In this document: in pieces, positions 40,403 to 50,247 of the stretch
Numbering within the stretch: the stretch's first letter is position 1
How the letters are laid out: each line of letters begins with the position of its first letter
Source of the DNA: Streptomyces sp. A1277
Lineage (GTDB): Bacteria > Actinomycetota > Actinomycetes > Streptomycetales > Streptomycetaceae
DNA: 64,000 nucleotides
NCBI RefSeq assembly: GCF_004795015.1
Contig: NZ_SSBI01000005.1
Span: 1 to 64,000, forward strand
Direction: 5' to 3'
Made by a program: the position numbers and the translations under genes
The notes under the pieces: model-generated
What the model was told of the DNA's origin: nothing
The model's database searches: none
Seen by the model: only the letters and a program-made list of their open reading frames with translations

Positions 40403-42100
40403 TTACTTCTGCCAGCCGATGAGCTCAGGGGCGCCCATGTTGCCGTAGTTGCCGTAGAACTGGGCCGAGCCGAAGTTGGCGAGGCCCTTCTTGACGGCCC
40501 AGATGGTGGGGCCGTTGTGCGTCGGCATGACGCCGTAGGTCTCCATGGCCTTCTTCTCGACCTCGTTGCCGGCCTTGATCTGCTCGTCCAGGGTCGGCAG
40601 GTTGCTGACGGCCTTGGTCTCCTCGTCCATGCTCTTCGGGACCGAGCGCGAGACGTTCAGCGTCGAGTCGGAGCAGTACGTCTGGCAGATGAAGAGCATG
40701 CCGTTCGGGTCGCCGGAGATGAAGCCCATGCCGAAGATGTCGAAGGAGCGCTCCGTGAACACCTTGTTGAAGTCGGCGGACGGGTGCGCCGCGATGTTCA
40801 CCTTGACGCCGATGTTCTTCAGCATCTGGGCGACGGCCGTGGCACGGGCCTTGACGGTGGAGCTGTCACCGATGGTGGGGTAGGACAGCTCCAGCTTCTT
40901 GCCGTCCTTGGCGCGCACACCGTCCGAGCCGGCCTTCCAGCCCGCGGCGTCCAGGTCCTTCTTCGCCTGCTCGGCGTCGAACTTCACCAGCTTGCCGAAG
41001 GTGTCCTGGTACCCCTTCTGGAAGGGGTAGAGAGTGAGGGAGCCGGGCAGCGGCTCCGTGTAGTCCATACCCTGGAACGAGATCTTCGCGAGCTGGGAGC
41101 GGTCGATCCCCTCCATCACGGCCTTGCGCACCGCGACGTCCTTCAGCTGCGGCGAGGTGCTGTTGAAGACGAGGATGTTGTTGGCGGTGGTCGTGCCGCG
41201 GCGAAGCTCGGAGCCCTCCACCGACTTCACCTGGTTGATCTGCTCGGCGTTCTTCAGTTGGGTCGCGTCGATCTGGCCGTTCTTGAAGGCGTTGATGCTG
41301 GCGCTCTCCTCCATCTGTACGAAGGTGAGCGTGTCCAGGTGCGGCTTCTCGCCCCACCAGTTGGGGTTGGGCTTGTAGGAGACGGTGCCGCCCTTGGCGT
41401 CGAACTTGGAGATGGTGTACGGGCCGGCACCCCACTCGGCGTGCGGCTTGCCCACGTACGCCTTGTTGAAGTCGTCGGCCTTGACGATGTGCGGGTTGAC
41501 GATCTGGTAGAAGAGGGACTTCCAGTAGACGAACGCACCCTTGAAGGTGACGACCGCCTGCTTGGCGTCCTTGCCCTTCTTCACCGAGGTGATGCTGGAG
41601 TACCCGTCAGTCGAGCTGACGTTGTACTCCTTGTTCTTCCCGTTCTGGACGTTCCAGGAGTCGCGGAACACCGTCCAGTCGATGTCCTTGCCGTCGTTCC
41701 ACTTGGCCTTCGGGTTGATGGTGTACGTGACCTGGGTGTTGCCACCCACCGTCTCCTGCTTGACGTCGGTCAGGTAGTCCTTGTTGAAGGTGACGTTGCC
41801 CTTCGCGTCGTTGAAGGACAGCTGCGGCTGGTAGAACCAGGCGATCTTCGACGTGTAGAGCGACCCGTCACCGTTCATCGGGTTGAGCTGGTCGGGGATC
41901 TCCACGATGGGAAGCGTCATCTTGCCCCCCTGCTTCAGGTTGCTCGCAGGCTGGGGGTTGTACGAGGTCAGGACATCCTTCTCCGAGGTGGCGCCCTTGG
42001 ACTTCGGCTCCTTGGAGTTGTCGGAGTCGCTGCTGCACCCGGTGAGGACGAGGGAAGAGGCGGCGGCGAGCGCCACCAGGCTCAGAGAGATCTTTCTCAT
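40403..42100 (-). CDS. Oligopeptide-type ABC transporter substrate-binding lipoprotein
   Basis: Family 5 extracellular solute-binding lipoprotein, 565 residues. The signal peptide ends in the lipobox LVLTGC with Cys22 as the lipidated residue. The typical SBP_bac_5 blocks are present: GGKMTLPIVEIPDQLNPM, YTINPKAKWNDGKDIDWTVF, GAGPYTISKFDAKGG and DVAVRKAVMEGIDRSQLAK. Last gene of a four-gene operon, downstream of the fused ATPase and two permeases. Ligand probably a peptide; this type also carries signals in Streptomyces (BldK-like), so a signalling role is possible. Confidence 0.93.
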   Translation of the reverse strand: MRKISLSLVALAAASSLVLTGCSSDSDNSKEPKSKGATSEKDVLTSYNPQPASNLKQGGKMTLPIVEIPDQLNPMNGDGSLYTSKIAWFYQPQLSFNDAKGNVTFNKDYLTDVKQETVGGNTQVTYTINPKAKWNDGKDIDWTVFRDSWNVQNGKNKEYNVSSTDGYSSITSVKKGKDAKQAVVTFKGAFVYWKSLFYQIVNPHIVKADDFNKAYVGKPHAEWGAGPYTISKFDAKGGTVSYKPNPNWWGEKPHLDTLTFVQMEESASINAFKNGQIDATQLKNAEQINQVKSVEGSELRRGTTTANNILVFNSTSPQLKDVAVRKAVMEGIDRSQLAKISFQGMDYTEPLPGSLTLYPFQKGYQDTFGKLVKFDAEQAKKDLDAAGWKAGSDGVRAKDGKKLELSYPTIGDSSTVKARATAVAQMLKNIGVKVNIAAHPSADFNKVFTERSFDIFGMGFISGDPNGMLFICQTYCSDSTLNVSRSVPKSMDEETKAVSNLPTLDEQIKAGNEVEKKAMETYGVMPTHNGPTIWAVKKGLANFGSAQFYGNYGNMGAPELIGWQK

Positions 42101-42125
42101 GACGGCCTTGGCCTTTCTGGCTCAG

Positions 42126-44258
42126 TTAGTTGTCGGCAGACGTGGTCGTGCTCGTGCCCGCGAAGTGGCATGCGTCGCGGTGGTCCGGGTCCCCTCTCTC
42201 GGTGAGCAGGGGAGTGACTCCGCGGCACTGCTCCTTCTGGGGCTCCGACAGCGTCGTGTGGAGCGGACACCTGGAGACGAACCGGCAACCGGGCTGTTCG
42301 TCGGTAGGGCTGGGAAGGTCGCCCTCAAGGAGGACGCGTTCCCGGGTGCGTTCAGCCACCGGATCGGGCAGAGGGATCGCGGAGAGGAGCGCCTTGGTGT
42401 AGGGGTGCCTGGGGTTGTCGAAGACGGAGTCGGTGGACCCGATTTCAACGATCCGCCCCAGGTACATCACCGCCACGCGGTCGGAGATGTGGCACACCAC
42501 CGACAGGTCGTGGGCGACGAAGAGGTAGGACAGGCCCAGCTCGGCCTTGAGGTCGTTGAGCAGGTTGATGACGCCGGCCTGCACCGAGACGTCGAGGGCC
42601 GAGACCGGCTCGTCGAGGACCAGCAGCTGGGGCTTGGTGGAGAGCGCCCTGGCGATGCCGATGCGCTGCCGCTGCCCGCCGGAGAAGGCGGCGGGGAAGC
42701 GGTCGCGGTGCTCGGGGTCGAGCCCCACCAGTTCCATGAGGTCCGCGACCTTGGTGCTGAGCACCTTCTTGTCGCGCTCCCCGACCGCGCGGAGGGGTTC
42801 CGCGAGGATGTCGAAGACCGTCATGCGGGGGTCCAGCGCCCCCATGGGGTCCTGGAACACCATCTGGATGTTGCGGCGGACGGCGCTGATGTCCTGTTTC
42901 CGCTTCAGGTCGGCGGTGTCCTGGCCGCAGACGGCGATGCTGCCCTGCTCCGGCGGCTTCAGCCCCATGATCTCCAGCAGGGTGGTGGTCTTGCCGCACC
43001 CCGACTCGCCGACCAGCCCGAGCGTCTCGCCCTCGCGGATGTCCAGGTCGATGCCGTTGACGGCGAAGACCGTGCCCACCTTGCGCTTGAGCAGGCCACC
43101 CTTGGTGAGCGGGAAGGTCTTGGTGACACCGGAGAGCTCAAGGACCTTCGGCCGGTCCTCGCGCGGGACGTCCGCGACGCGGTCCTCCCGCGCGCCCGGG
43201 ACGGGGAAGATCGGTTCGCCGCCGATGGCGCCGTCGCTGATCTCCGCGGCACGTCGGCAGGCGGTCGAGTGCCTGGTGGTGGTGCCGCTCCCGGCGATCG
43301 TCAGCAGGGGAGGCTCGGCCTCCCGGCAGGCGTCCTCGACCGCGGGGCACCGTGCGGCGAAGGGGCAGGCGTCGGGAAGGTCCACCAGCAGCGGCGGCGT
43401 TCCCGGAACCGGGGTCAGGGCCTCCCTGTCACGGTCGTCCAGACGGGGGATCGCCCCCATCAGACCGATGGTGTACGGCATCCGCGGTTGCGCGAAGAGT
43501 TCGTCCACCCCGGCGTGCTCGACCGGCCGGCCGGCGTACATCACCATGACGTCGTCGGCGGAGCCGGCCACCACTCCGAGGTCGTGGGTGATCATGATGA
43601 CCGCGGCGCCGGTCTCACGCTGGGCCGTCTTGAGGACTTCCAGGATCTGGGCCTGCACGGTGACGTCCAGGGCGGTCGTCGGTTCGTCGGCGATGATCAG
43701 GTCGGGGTCGTTCGCGATGGCCATGGCGATCACGGCCCGCTGGCGCATGCCGCCCGAGAACTCGTGCGGGAACCCCTTGGCGCGGCGGTCCGGGTTGGGG
43801 ATGCCGACCAGGTCCAGCAGCTCGACGGCCCGCTTCCAGGCGGCGGCGGACGAGATGTTCTGGTGGATCTGGAGGGACTCGACGATCTGGGCCCCGATGC
43901 TGAAGATCGGGGTGAGCGACGAGAGCGGGTCCTGGAAGATCATGCCGATCTGCCGGCCGCGGACCTTGGACATCCGTTCGTCGTTCAGGTCGAGGAGGTT
44001 CTTCCCGTCGAGCATGATCTCGCCGGTGACCGAGGCGTACTCGGGAAGCAGCCCCATGATGGCCATCGACGTGACGGACTTGCCCGACCCCGATTCGCCC
44101 ACGATGCCGAGGGTCTTGCCGCGGTGCAGGTCGAAGGAGACCCCGCGAACGGCGTCCACCCGGCCGGCTTCCGAGGGGAAGGCCACCTTCAGATCACGCA
44201 CGGAGAGCAGTGCCTGCTTGGTACCGGGCTCGGTCGTGACTGCGCGCTGCTCGATCAT
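42126..44258 (-). CDS. Fused DppD-DppF peptide ABC transporter ATPase
   Basis: 710 residues with two complete ABC cassettes in one chain. The first has Walker A GESGSGKS (54-61) and signature FSGGMRQRAV; the second has Walker A GESGCGKTT near residue 417 and signature FSGGQRQRIG. Each is followed by the oligopeptide-type C-terminal domain with cysteine-rich blocks (CPFAARCPAVEDAC and CRFVSRCPLH), probably 4Fe-4S-like sites typical of DppD/OppF. In most systems the two ATPases are separate proteins. It overlaps the upstream permease gene by four bases. Confidence 0.93.
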   Translation of the reverse strand: MIEQRAVTTEPGTKQALLSVRDLKVAFPSEAGRVDAVRGVSFDLHRGKTLGIVGESGSGKSVTSMAIMGLLPEYASVTGEIMLDGKNLLDLNDERMSKVRGRQIGMIFQDPLSSLTPIFSIGAQIVESLQIHQNISSAAAWKRAVELLDLVGIPNPDRRAKGFPHEFSGGMRQRAVIAMAIANDPDLIIADEPTTALDVTVQAQILEVLKTAQRETGAAVIMITHDLGVVAGSADDVMVMYAGRPVEHAGVDELFAQPRMPYTIGLMGAIPRLDDRDREALTPVPGTPPLLVDLPDACPFAARCPAVEDACREAEPPLLTIAGSGTTTRHSTACRRAAEISDGAIGGEPIFPVPGAREDRVADVPREDRPKVLELSGVTKTFPLTKGGLLKRKVGTVFAVNGIDLDIREGETLGLVGESGCGKTTTLLEIMGLKPPEQGSIAVCGQDTADLKRKQDISAVRRNIQMVFQDPMGALDPRMTVFDILAEPLRAVGERDKKVLSTKVADLMELVGLDPEHRDRFPAAFSGGQRQRIGIARALSTKPQLLVLDEPVSALDVSVQAGVINLLNDLKAELGLSYLFVAHDLSVVCHISDRVAVMYLGRIVEIGSTDSVFDNPRHPYTKALLSAIPLPDPVAERTRERVLLEGDLPSPTDEQPGCRFVSRCPLHTTLSEPQKEQCRGVTPLLTERGDPDHRDACHFAGTSTTTSADN

Positions 44259-45208
44259 GCGCGGCCTCCAGACTGCGATGTGGGGTCCAGGGCGTCGCGC
44301 AGACCGTCACCGATGAGGGCCATGGCCACGGTGAGCAGCACCACCAGCGCCGCGGGCATGTAGAACAGCCAGGGAGCGGTGGACAGGGTGTTCTGCCCGT
44401 CGGCAAGCATGGAACCCAGCGATACGTCGGGCTGCTTGACGCCGAAACCGATGAAGGAGAGTGCCGTTTCGGACTGCACGGTCGAGGCGACGCCGAGGGT
44501 GAACGTCACGATCAGCAGGGACCCGATGTTCGGCACCAGGTGGCGGATGATGGTGCGGATCGGGCTGACACCCATGAAGCGGGCCGCCATCACGTACTCG
44601 CGCTCCCGCAGGGAAGTGGCCAGGGACCAGATCACCCGGGCGGTGAGCATCCAGCCGAACAGCGTGAGGACCACGACCAGGACCTGCCAGTCACCGCGGT
44701 AGTGCGTGCCGACCAGGGCGATGATGAGGAACGAGGGCAGGATGAGCAGGAAGTGCACGAAACCGAGCATCGCCCGCTCGACCTTCCCGCCGAAGTAGGC
44801 GGCCGTGGTGCCGAACAGGCCGGCGATGGCGGTGGTCAGGAGCGACACCGTCACGGCGATGATCAGCGACCTGCCGAGGCCGTGCACCAGCTGGGCGTAG
44901 ACGTCGTTGCCCGCCCCGTTGGTGCCCAGGAGATGACCGCCGACCCCGGGGGCGACGGAGAGGGCGGTGAAGTCCGCCTCCTCGTGGTCCCAGTGGGTCA
45001 GGTACCGGCCGAACACCGAGAAGAGTACGAGCAGGACGAAGAGGATCAGACCGACGAGCGCGGGCTTGTTGCGCGCGAAACGCCGCAGGTAGAGCCTGGA
45101 CGGGGAGAGGCGCTTGCCGCCTCCGGTCGTGCCGGGCTCCAGCACTTCGGCGATCTCCGGGGGCGCCTCTTCGGGGGCGGTTCCGGCGCCGGGCATGTTG
45201 ATGGCCAC
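44255..45208 (-). CDS. Peptide ABC transporter permease, DppC-like
   Basis: 317 residues with a polar leader, then about six membrane helices and the BPD-type coupling motif EREYVMAARFMGVSPIRTIIRHLVP. The GTG start at 45208 lies one base past the upstream permease stop. The N-terminal OppC helix RRFARNKPALVGLILFVLLV is characteristic. Functions with the DppB-like permease and fused ATPase. Confidence 0.93.
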   Translation of the reverse strand: MAINMPGAGTAPEEAPPEIAEVLEPGTTGGGKRLSPSRLYLRRFARNKPALVGLILFVLLVLFSVFGRYLTHWDHEEADFTALSVAPGVGGHLLGTNGAGNDVYAQLVHGLGRSLIIAVTVSLLTTAIAGLFGTTAAYFGGKVERAMLGFVHFLLILPSFLIIALVGTHYRGDWQVLVVVLTLFGWMLTARVIWSLATSLREREYVMAARFMGVSPIRTIIRHLVPNIGSLLIVTFTLGVASTVQSETALSFIGFGVKQPDVSLGSMLADGQNTLSTAPWLFYMPAALVVLLTVAMALIGDGLRDALDPTSQSGGRA

Positions 45209-45209
45209 G

Positions 45210-46193
45210 TCAGCTCACCCGGATCCTGGGGTCGAGGGCCACGACGACGAGGTCGGCCAGGATCGCGCCGATGGCCGTCATGAGGGCGCCGAAGGCTGCG
45301 ACGGCGACGGCGCCGTGCACGTCGTTCGTGCTGATGGTCTTGGTGAAGTACTCACCCATGCCGTGCCACGCGAAGACCGTTTCCGTGATGACCGCGCCGG
45401 TGAAGAGCGCAGGCATCGCGAAGGCGACCTGGGTGGCGACGGGAATGATCGAGGTCCGCAGCCCGTGCCGGTAGATGGCCTGCTTCCGCGTCAGCCCCTT
45501 GGACCGTGCGGTGCGCACGTAGTCGGAGTTGATGTGGTCCAGCAGAAGCGAGCGCTGCAACAGGTGGTATCCGGCATAGGAGATGAACGTGAGGGAGATC
45601 GTGGGGAGAATCGCGTGCATCGCCCTCGACCCCAAAACCGGCCAGAACCCGGCGACTTCCGGGCTCTGCGCTCCGGCGACGGGCAGCAGCGTGCTGCCGA
45701 GGGACTGGTTGAGCCAGATGGCCGCGAGCACCACGCCGAGGGAGGCCACCGCGGAGGGCGTGTTGAAGGAGATGACGGAGAGTCCCTGCCACACCCGGTC
45801 GCCGGCCTTGTACTGGCGCGACGCGGTGTAGACGCCCAGCCCGACGCCGATGACGATCGACAGGATCGTCGAAGCGAGGACCAGCTGGCCACTGACGAAG
45901 ATCCGGTAGGAGACCTGGTCGTTGACACTGCCCCCGGTCGGCGACTGCCCCCAGTCGAAATGGGTCACGATCTGACTGATCCAGTGCCACCACCGATCCA
46001 TGATCGGTTTGTCTGGATTGAGGTTGTAAAGCGCCAGTGATTGGTTGATCTGGGCTGGAGTTCGAGGCGGCCGCAACGCGGTGTAGTTCGACGCAGGCTT
46101 GAGGAACGCATTAGCGAGGAAATACGTGATGTTGGTTGCGACAGCGATCATCAAAAACCAGCCGACTGCTTTGCGGGCGATGTAACGCAGCAC
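45210..46193 (-). CDS. Peptide ABC transporter permease, DppB-like
   Basis: The start is GTG 46193 (VLRYIARKAVGWFLMI), which begins at the first helix with AAAGG upstream, giving 327 residues. The longer frame from 46376 adds a 61-residue polar leader with no family support. The coupling motif is DYVRTARSKGLTRKQAIYRHGLR. The large periplasmic insert between helices 1 and 2 (WWHWISQIVTHFDWGQS) is typical of DppB. First gene of the operon. Confidence 0.92.
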   Translation of the reverse strand: MLRYIARKAVGWFLMIAVATNITYFLANAFLKPASNYTALRPPRTPAQINQSLALYNLNPDKPIMDRWWHWISQIVTHFDWGQSPTGGSVNDQVSYRIFVSGQLVLASTILSIVIGVGLGVYTASRQYKAGDRVWQGLSVISFNTPSAVASLGVVLAAIWLNQSLGSTLLPVAGAQSPEVAGFWPVLGSRAMHAILPTISLTFISYAGYHLLQRSLLLDHINSDYVRTARSKGLTRKQAIYRHGLRTSIIPVATQVAFAMPALFTGAVITETVFAWHGMGEYFTKTISTNDVHGAVAVAAFGALMTAIGAILADLVVVALDPRIRVS

Positions 46194-47055
46194 TGTGAGC
46201 CGGCCTTTCTTGATATGGGGGCCCGCAGATCCGGTGAGTGACTGGACGCTTGGCCGCGTTGACCGGGCACCGGGTTGCGAGCGCTCGGACAGGACGTGCG
46301 GACTCTCGAGGTCAGAAAATGATTGGTGCGAAGACGTTCCGGTGTAGGAGTCTGCAGTGTGCTGACGGTGCTGCACGGGTAGGGGGGGTAGGGGTGAGCA
46401 GTGCGCCGGGCATGAAGCGACAACCTTGCGTCGGAATGAGCCAATTCGTGGCGGCTGCCCGATTCGGCAGCGGTCGATGCTGACGATTCCAACTGCCCGT
46501 GATCACGTCAAGGCTGGTCAGGTCGCGATCCGGTTAAGCCGAAGCCGCATAACGGTCATACGGCGCGTAAGTTTTCAACGCCGTGGTGGACGCGCGAAGA
46601 GCGGCGAAGCCGAAACCCCTCAAAAGGGGCATGAGCACTCTTCCGCTTCCATTCGGATCTTTATGCTTGATCCGGGCTGCCGGCCGGGCTCGAAGCGCGC
46701 TCATGCCGAGTCGTCGAGAGCGTGGCGGCGTCCGGCGCCGTGGAAGCAGCCGCGGACGATGTGGGGCCTGCGCCGCCGTCTGCGGGAAAACGTCGGGTCC
46801 CGGCGGCGGGTTCACACCGGTTTTCCGGACGCGATGGCTTCTGGCCGGGCCGTGTCCAAGCGAGTTTGAACCGCAAGTGAGGCAATGGCGGCCGTCGTTG
46901 TATCCGGGTACGGCCGGGGCGCCATCGGCCGAGCACCCTTCAGCGGCGGTTGCTCCGCGGGGTGCCGCCGGCGCCGGGGGTGTGCGCCATGAAACCGGCA
47001 GGGTCCGGGACCGCGGCGTCGCCGCAGCCCCGGACCCGGACGTGCCGTCGCTCGG
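46194..47055. other. Intergenic region upstream of the peptide transporter operon
   Basis: About 860 bp with no recognisable gene on either strand. Frames here are short and composition is mixed. It contains the dpp promoter and, at 47001-47037, the terminator of the GH5 gene. The stretch 46320-46600 is AT-richer than average, and CATAACGG/TCATACGG-like sequence lies near 46550. Confidence 0.5.
47001..47037 (-). terminator. Terminator of the GH5 cellulase gene
   Basis: GGGTCCGGG pairs with CCCGGACCC, enclosing a second GC-rich stem, 19 bases past the cellulase stop codon. Confidence 0.75.
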
Positions 47056-48447
47056 TCAGCTGGTGGGGAAGTTGTCCGCGGTGCTGATCCGGCTCTTGAT
47101 CAGTGCGCCGGACTCGGTCAGCACACCGCTGCTGCTGTAGTCACTGCCGTCGCAGGTGCCGGGCCGGAACGCGGCACTGCTCTCGTCTGCGTCGGAGTAG
47201 GTCCAGTTCGCGTAGCCGATCTTCAGCTGGTCGAGCAGGTTCAGCCAGGCCGTGGTGCTCTCCCGGTCCATCGCGCCGCCGCCGGTGGCGCTCACCGTGC
47301 CGAACTCGGTGGCGAACATGGGCAGTCGGGAGGCCGCGCGACTCAGCGTGGAGCGGTAGGCGTCCTTGTGGCTCGCGGCGTAGAAGTGGAAGGCGTACAT
47401 GATGTTGTCGGCGTTGACGGGATTGTTGACGATCTCGGTCTCGTCGGAGCCGTCCGAGACGCCCAGCGAGGACCAGCCGCGGGTGCCGACGATGACGACG
47501 GCGTCCGGGTCGGCGGCGCGGATCACGGGGATGACCTGCTCGGCGTAGCTCTTGATGCCGGCCCAGCTCACACCGTTGGGCTCATTGGCGATCTCGTAGA
47601 TCACGTTCTTCTTGTCGGCGTTGCGGGCCGCGACGGACGCGAAGAACGTCTTCGCGCGGTCGAGGTTGTAGTTCGGGTCGCCCGGCGTCAGGGTGTGGAA
47701 ATCGACCAGCGCGTACATGCCCCGCGCCTCGGCCTTGTCGACGAGGCCGTTCACCCGGTTGGTGAAGCCCGCCGGGTCGGTCTCGTAACCGTCCTCCTGC
47801 ACGTACATGGAGATGCGCAGCAGGTCCGCCTTCCAGTCGTTCGCCAGCGCGTCCAGGGACGCGTCGTTGTAGCACTGGCTGAACCACTGGATGCCGTGGG
47901 TGCTCATTCCGCGCAGCTGTACGGGGCGGTCGTACTGGTTGCACAGGTGCACGCCGCACACGTGGACCTGCCCGTTGATCCCCACGGGGGTGCCGGAGGA
48001 GGTGCCGTCACCCGGGTCGGGCGGTGTGGTGTCGTCGCCGCCCACGGAGCCCGTGCAGGCGACCCCGTTGAGCGTGAACGCCGTGGGCTTCGGGTTGGCG
48101 CCCGTGAAGGAGCCCACCAGGCCCAGGTCGGCCGAGGCGCCGGTGGCCAGCGCGCGGTTCCAGTCGACGCCGGCGGCGGTGACCGCGGAGCCGGACTGCG
48201 ACCAGGTGGCGTTCCAGCCCTGGACGACCTTCTGGCCCGAGTCCGGCAGGGTGAAGCCGAGGGTCCAGCCGTCGACGGGGGAGCCGAGGTTGGTGACCTT
48301 GACCCCCGCCTGGAAGCCGCCCTGCCACTGGCTGGTGACCGTGTAGTCGACCTTGCACCCCGCGGCGGCCACCGCGTGCGGGCTGAACGCGACGGTGAGA
48401 CCCAGCATCGTCGCGCAGGTCGACAGCAGAGCCAATAGGCGTTTCAC
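47056..48447 (-). CDS. Secreted GH5 endoglucanase with N-terminal CBM2
   Basis: Cleaves internal beta-1,4 bonds in cellulose outside the cell. 463 residues from GTG 48447, behind a GGAGG. Signal peptide 1-28; CBM2 cellulose-binding module 30-132 with bounding Cys31/Cys131 and surface tryptophans; a short Pro/Asp/Gly linker; then a GH5 catalytic domain with acid/base Glu289 in IANEP and nucleophile Glu381 in FATEFG. Two CebR-type boxes lie 36 and 148 bp upstream, so it should be induced by cello-oligosaccharides. It is divergent from a LacI-type regulator of the same regulon. Confidence 0.95.
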   Translation of the reverse strand: MKRLLALLSTCATMLGLTVAFSPHAVAAAGCKVDYTVTSQWQGGFQAGVKVTNLGSPVDGWTLGFTLPDSGQKVVQGWNATWSQSGSAVTAAGVDWNRALATGASADLGLVGSFTGANPKPTAFTLNGVACTGSVGGDDTTPPDPGDGTSSGTPVGINGQVHVCGVHLCNQYDRPVQLRGMSTHGIQWFSQCYNDASLDALANDWKADLLRISMYVQEDGYETDPAGFTNRVNGLVDKAEARGMYALVDFHTLTPGDPNYNLDRAKTFFASVAARNADKKNVIYEIANEPNGVSWAGIKSYAEQVIPVIRAADPDAVVIVGTRGWSSLGVSDGSDETEIVNNPVNADNIMYAFHFYAASHKDAYRSTLSRAASRLPMFATEFGTVSATGGGAMDRESTTAWLNLLDQLKIGYANWTYSDADESSAAFRPGTCDGSDYSSSGVLTESGALIKSRISTADNFPTS

Positions 48448-48482
48448 AGCATTCCTCCATGTATGAAGCGGGGACGATGCGG

Positions 48483-48496
48483 TGGGAGCGCTCCCG
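48483..48496. promoter_or_regulatory. CebR-type operator 1
   Basis: TGGGAGCGCTCCCG, 13 of 14 positions of the CebR palindrome TGGGAGCGCTCCCA, 36 bp upstream of the GH5 start. Confidence 0.9.
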
Positions 48497-48594
48497 ACGG
48501 CCGGTGGTGCGCGTACGGCCGGACTTCGCCAGGTGAGCGGAAGGAACGTCGGCGCGGTCCGGTGCCGGAGTGGGCCGAGGGGGCACCGCAGTAA

Positions 48595-48608
48595 TGGGAG
48601 CGCTCCCA
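48595..48608. promoter_or_regulatory. CebR-type operator 2
   Basis: TGGGAGCGCTCCCA, a perfect match, between the divergent cellulase and LacI-type regulator genes; it could act on both. Confidence 0.93.
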
Positions 48609-48825
48609 ATCTCGGGGTTCTCCGGACGCGCCGTCAAGCGGTTGGACAGGATTGGCCGTTGCTGCCGGGCCGAGGGGGCGCGTCGGCCCGGTTCCGGTCG
48701 TCGTTCGCCCGGCCCGGCGCGGAGGCCGCTCCGTCGTGCGCTCCCGGGGCTCGCGGACGGTTCGCCGGAACCCTCGGCCGCGCCCTCAACGGGCCGTAGG
48801 ATCAAGGGTTCTTGGGGGTGGGAAC

Positions 48826-49848
48826 ATGCTGAAGCGGGGTTCCGGGACACCGACACTGGAGGAAGTGGCCGCCCTGGCCGGAGTGGGGCGGGGCACGGTC
48901 TCCCGGGTCATCAACAACGCGTCGGGCGTCAAGGCGTCCACGCGCCGCGCCGTGCAGCGCGCCATCGACGAACTCGACTACGTGCCCAATCTGGCCGCGC
49001 GTTCACTGGCAGGGCGGCGCGCGGACGCCGTCGCACTGGTCATGACGAAGTCGGACTGGCGGCTGTTCGGCGAGCCGTTCTTCTCGGAGGTCGCGAGGGC
49101 GGTCGGCGAGGCCCTGGCGGAGGCGGGCGTGCAACTGCTGCTCACGCTCGTGCACACGGACACCGAACGGCAGCGGCTCGTGGAGTACGTGCGGGGCGGC
49201 CGGGTCGACGGGGCGCTGCTGATGTCCGTACCGGCGGGGGACCGGTTGCCCGACATGCTCGCCGACGCCGGGCTGCCCACGGTGCTGCTGGGCAGGCGCT
49301 CGGGTGAGGAGCGGGTGACCTATGTCGACGCGGACAACGTCGGCGGTGCCCGGGCGGCGGTCGAGCATCTGGTGAGCGGCGGGCGGCGGGCCATCGCCGC
49401 CATCACGGGTCCGCCCGAGATGTACGTCGCCCGGTGCAGGCTGCGCGGCTACCGGGAGGCGCTGCGCGACGCGGGGCTCGGCGAGGCGCCGTCCCTGGTC
49501 GCCCAGGGGGACTTCACCGAGGCGAGCGGGCGGCGCGCGATGGCCGGACTCATCGAGCGGCACCCGGAGGTGGACGCCGTCTTCGCCGCGTCGGACAGCA
49601 TGGCCGCCGGGGCGCTGGCCGCCCTGCACGCTGCGGGCCGCCGGGTGCCGCAGGACGTGGCGGTGATCGGCTTCGACGACTTCGAGCTGGCCGAGCAGAC
49701 CGAGCCGGCCCTGACCACGGTCCGTCAGCCGATGGAGGAGATCGGCCGGACCATGGTGCGGTTGCTTCTTGAGGAGATGGGCCGGCCGGAGGTGGCCTGG
49801 CGCCATGTGATCCTGCGGACCCGGCTGGTGGTGCGCGAGTCGGCCTGA
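48826..49848 (+). CDS. LacI-family repressor of cellulose utilisation (CebR-like)
   Basis: 340 residues from ATG 48826. The N-terminal LacI HTH TLEEVAALAGVGRGTVSRVI (residues ~8-27) has the hinge helix PNLAARSLAGRR. The periplasmic-binding-protein-like sensor domain ends with VAVIGFDDFELAEQTEPALT. Three TGGGAGCGCTCCCA-type boxes surround its gene and precede the cellulase and LPMO genes, the known CebR operator in Streptomyces. It is therefore a local cellulose regulator that is probably released by cellobiose or longer cello-oligosaccharides. The classical cebR lies next to cebEFG-bglC; this copy is a paralogue or relocated relative. Confidence 0.88.
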   Translation: MLKRGSGTPTLEEVAALAGVGRGTVSRVINNASGVKASTRRAVQRAIDELDYVPNLAARSLAGRRADAVALVMTKSDWRLFGEPFFSEVARAVGEALAEAGVQLLLTLVHTDTERQRLVEYVRGGRVDGALLMSVPAGDRLPDMLADAGLPTVLLGRRSGEERVTYVDADNVGGARAAVEHLVSGGRRAIAAITGPPEMYVARCRLRGYREALRDAGLGEAPSLVAQGDFTEASGRRAMAGLIERHPEVDAVFAASDSMAAGALAALHAAGRRVPQDVAVIGFDDFELAEQTEPALTTVRQPMEEIGRTMVRLLLEEMGRPEVAWRHVILRTRLVVRESA

Positions 49849-50006
49849 GGCGCCGGGCCGGGGCCGCCGCTGCGGCCGCCCCGGGCGGTCGGCTCCGTGT
49901 GCCGCGCCCCTTGCCCGACCGCCCCGCCGTGGTCCGTGCGACGCATTCCGCCGCGAGGGGTTGTCAGGGGCATGCCTAGCTCCTACAGTCCCTACGAACC
50001 ATTGAG

Positions 50007-50020
50007 TGGGAGCGCTCCCA
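50007..50020. promoter_or_regulatory. CebR-type operator 3
   Basis: TGGGAGCGCTCCCA, a perfect match, 241 bp upstream of the LPMO gene. Confidence 0.93.
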
Positions 50021-50247
50021 AGCTTCGCGGTCGGCGCTCCCGATGCCCTTGCCGCCCCATCCGTCCGATCCTTCCTGAACCCGCCCGGGCACCCGGCCCG
50101 CCCCCACCCACACACACCGTCCCGCAATGTCCGCCCCACGCAGGCGCGGGCTGCCGGGCGCAAGAAGGTTCTCCCGCGAACGCGTGACCGCAGGAGAAGA
50201 GAAAGGTCCGACCGGAAGGCAGTCCTCACACAGGCACAGGAGACACC

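Noticed and set aside
46194..47000. Possible small genes in the intergenic region before the peptide transporter
   Set aside because: Frames are short, rich in Arg/Pro, without ribosome sites or recognisable domains.
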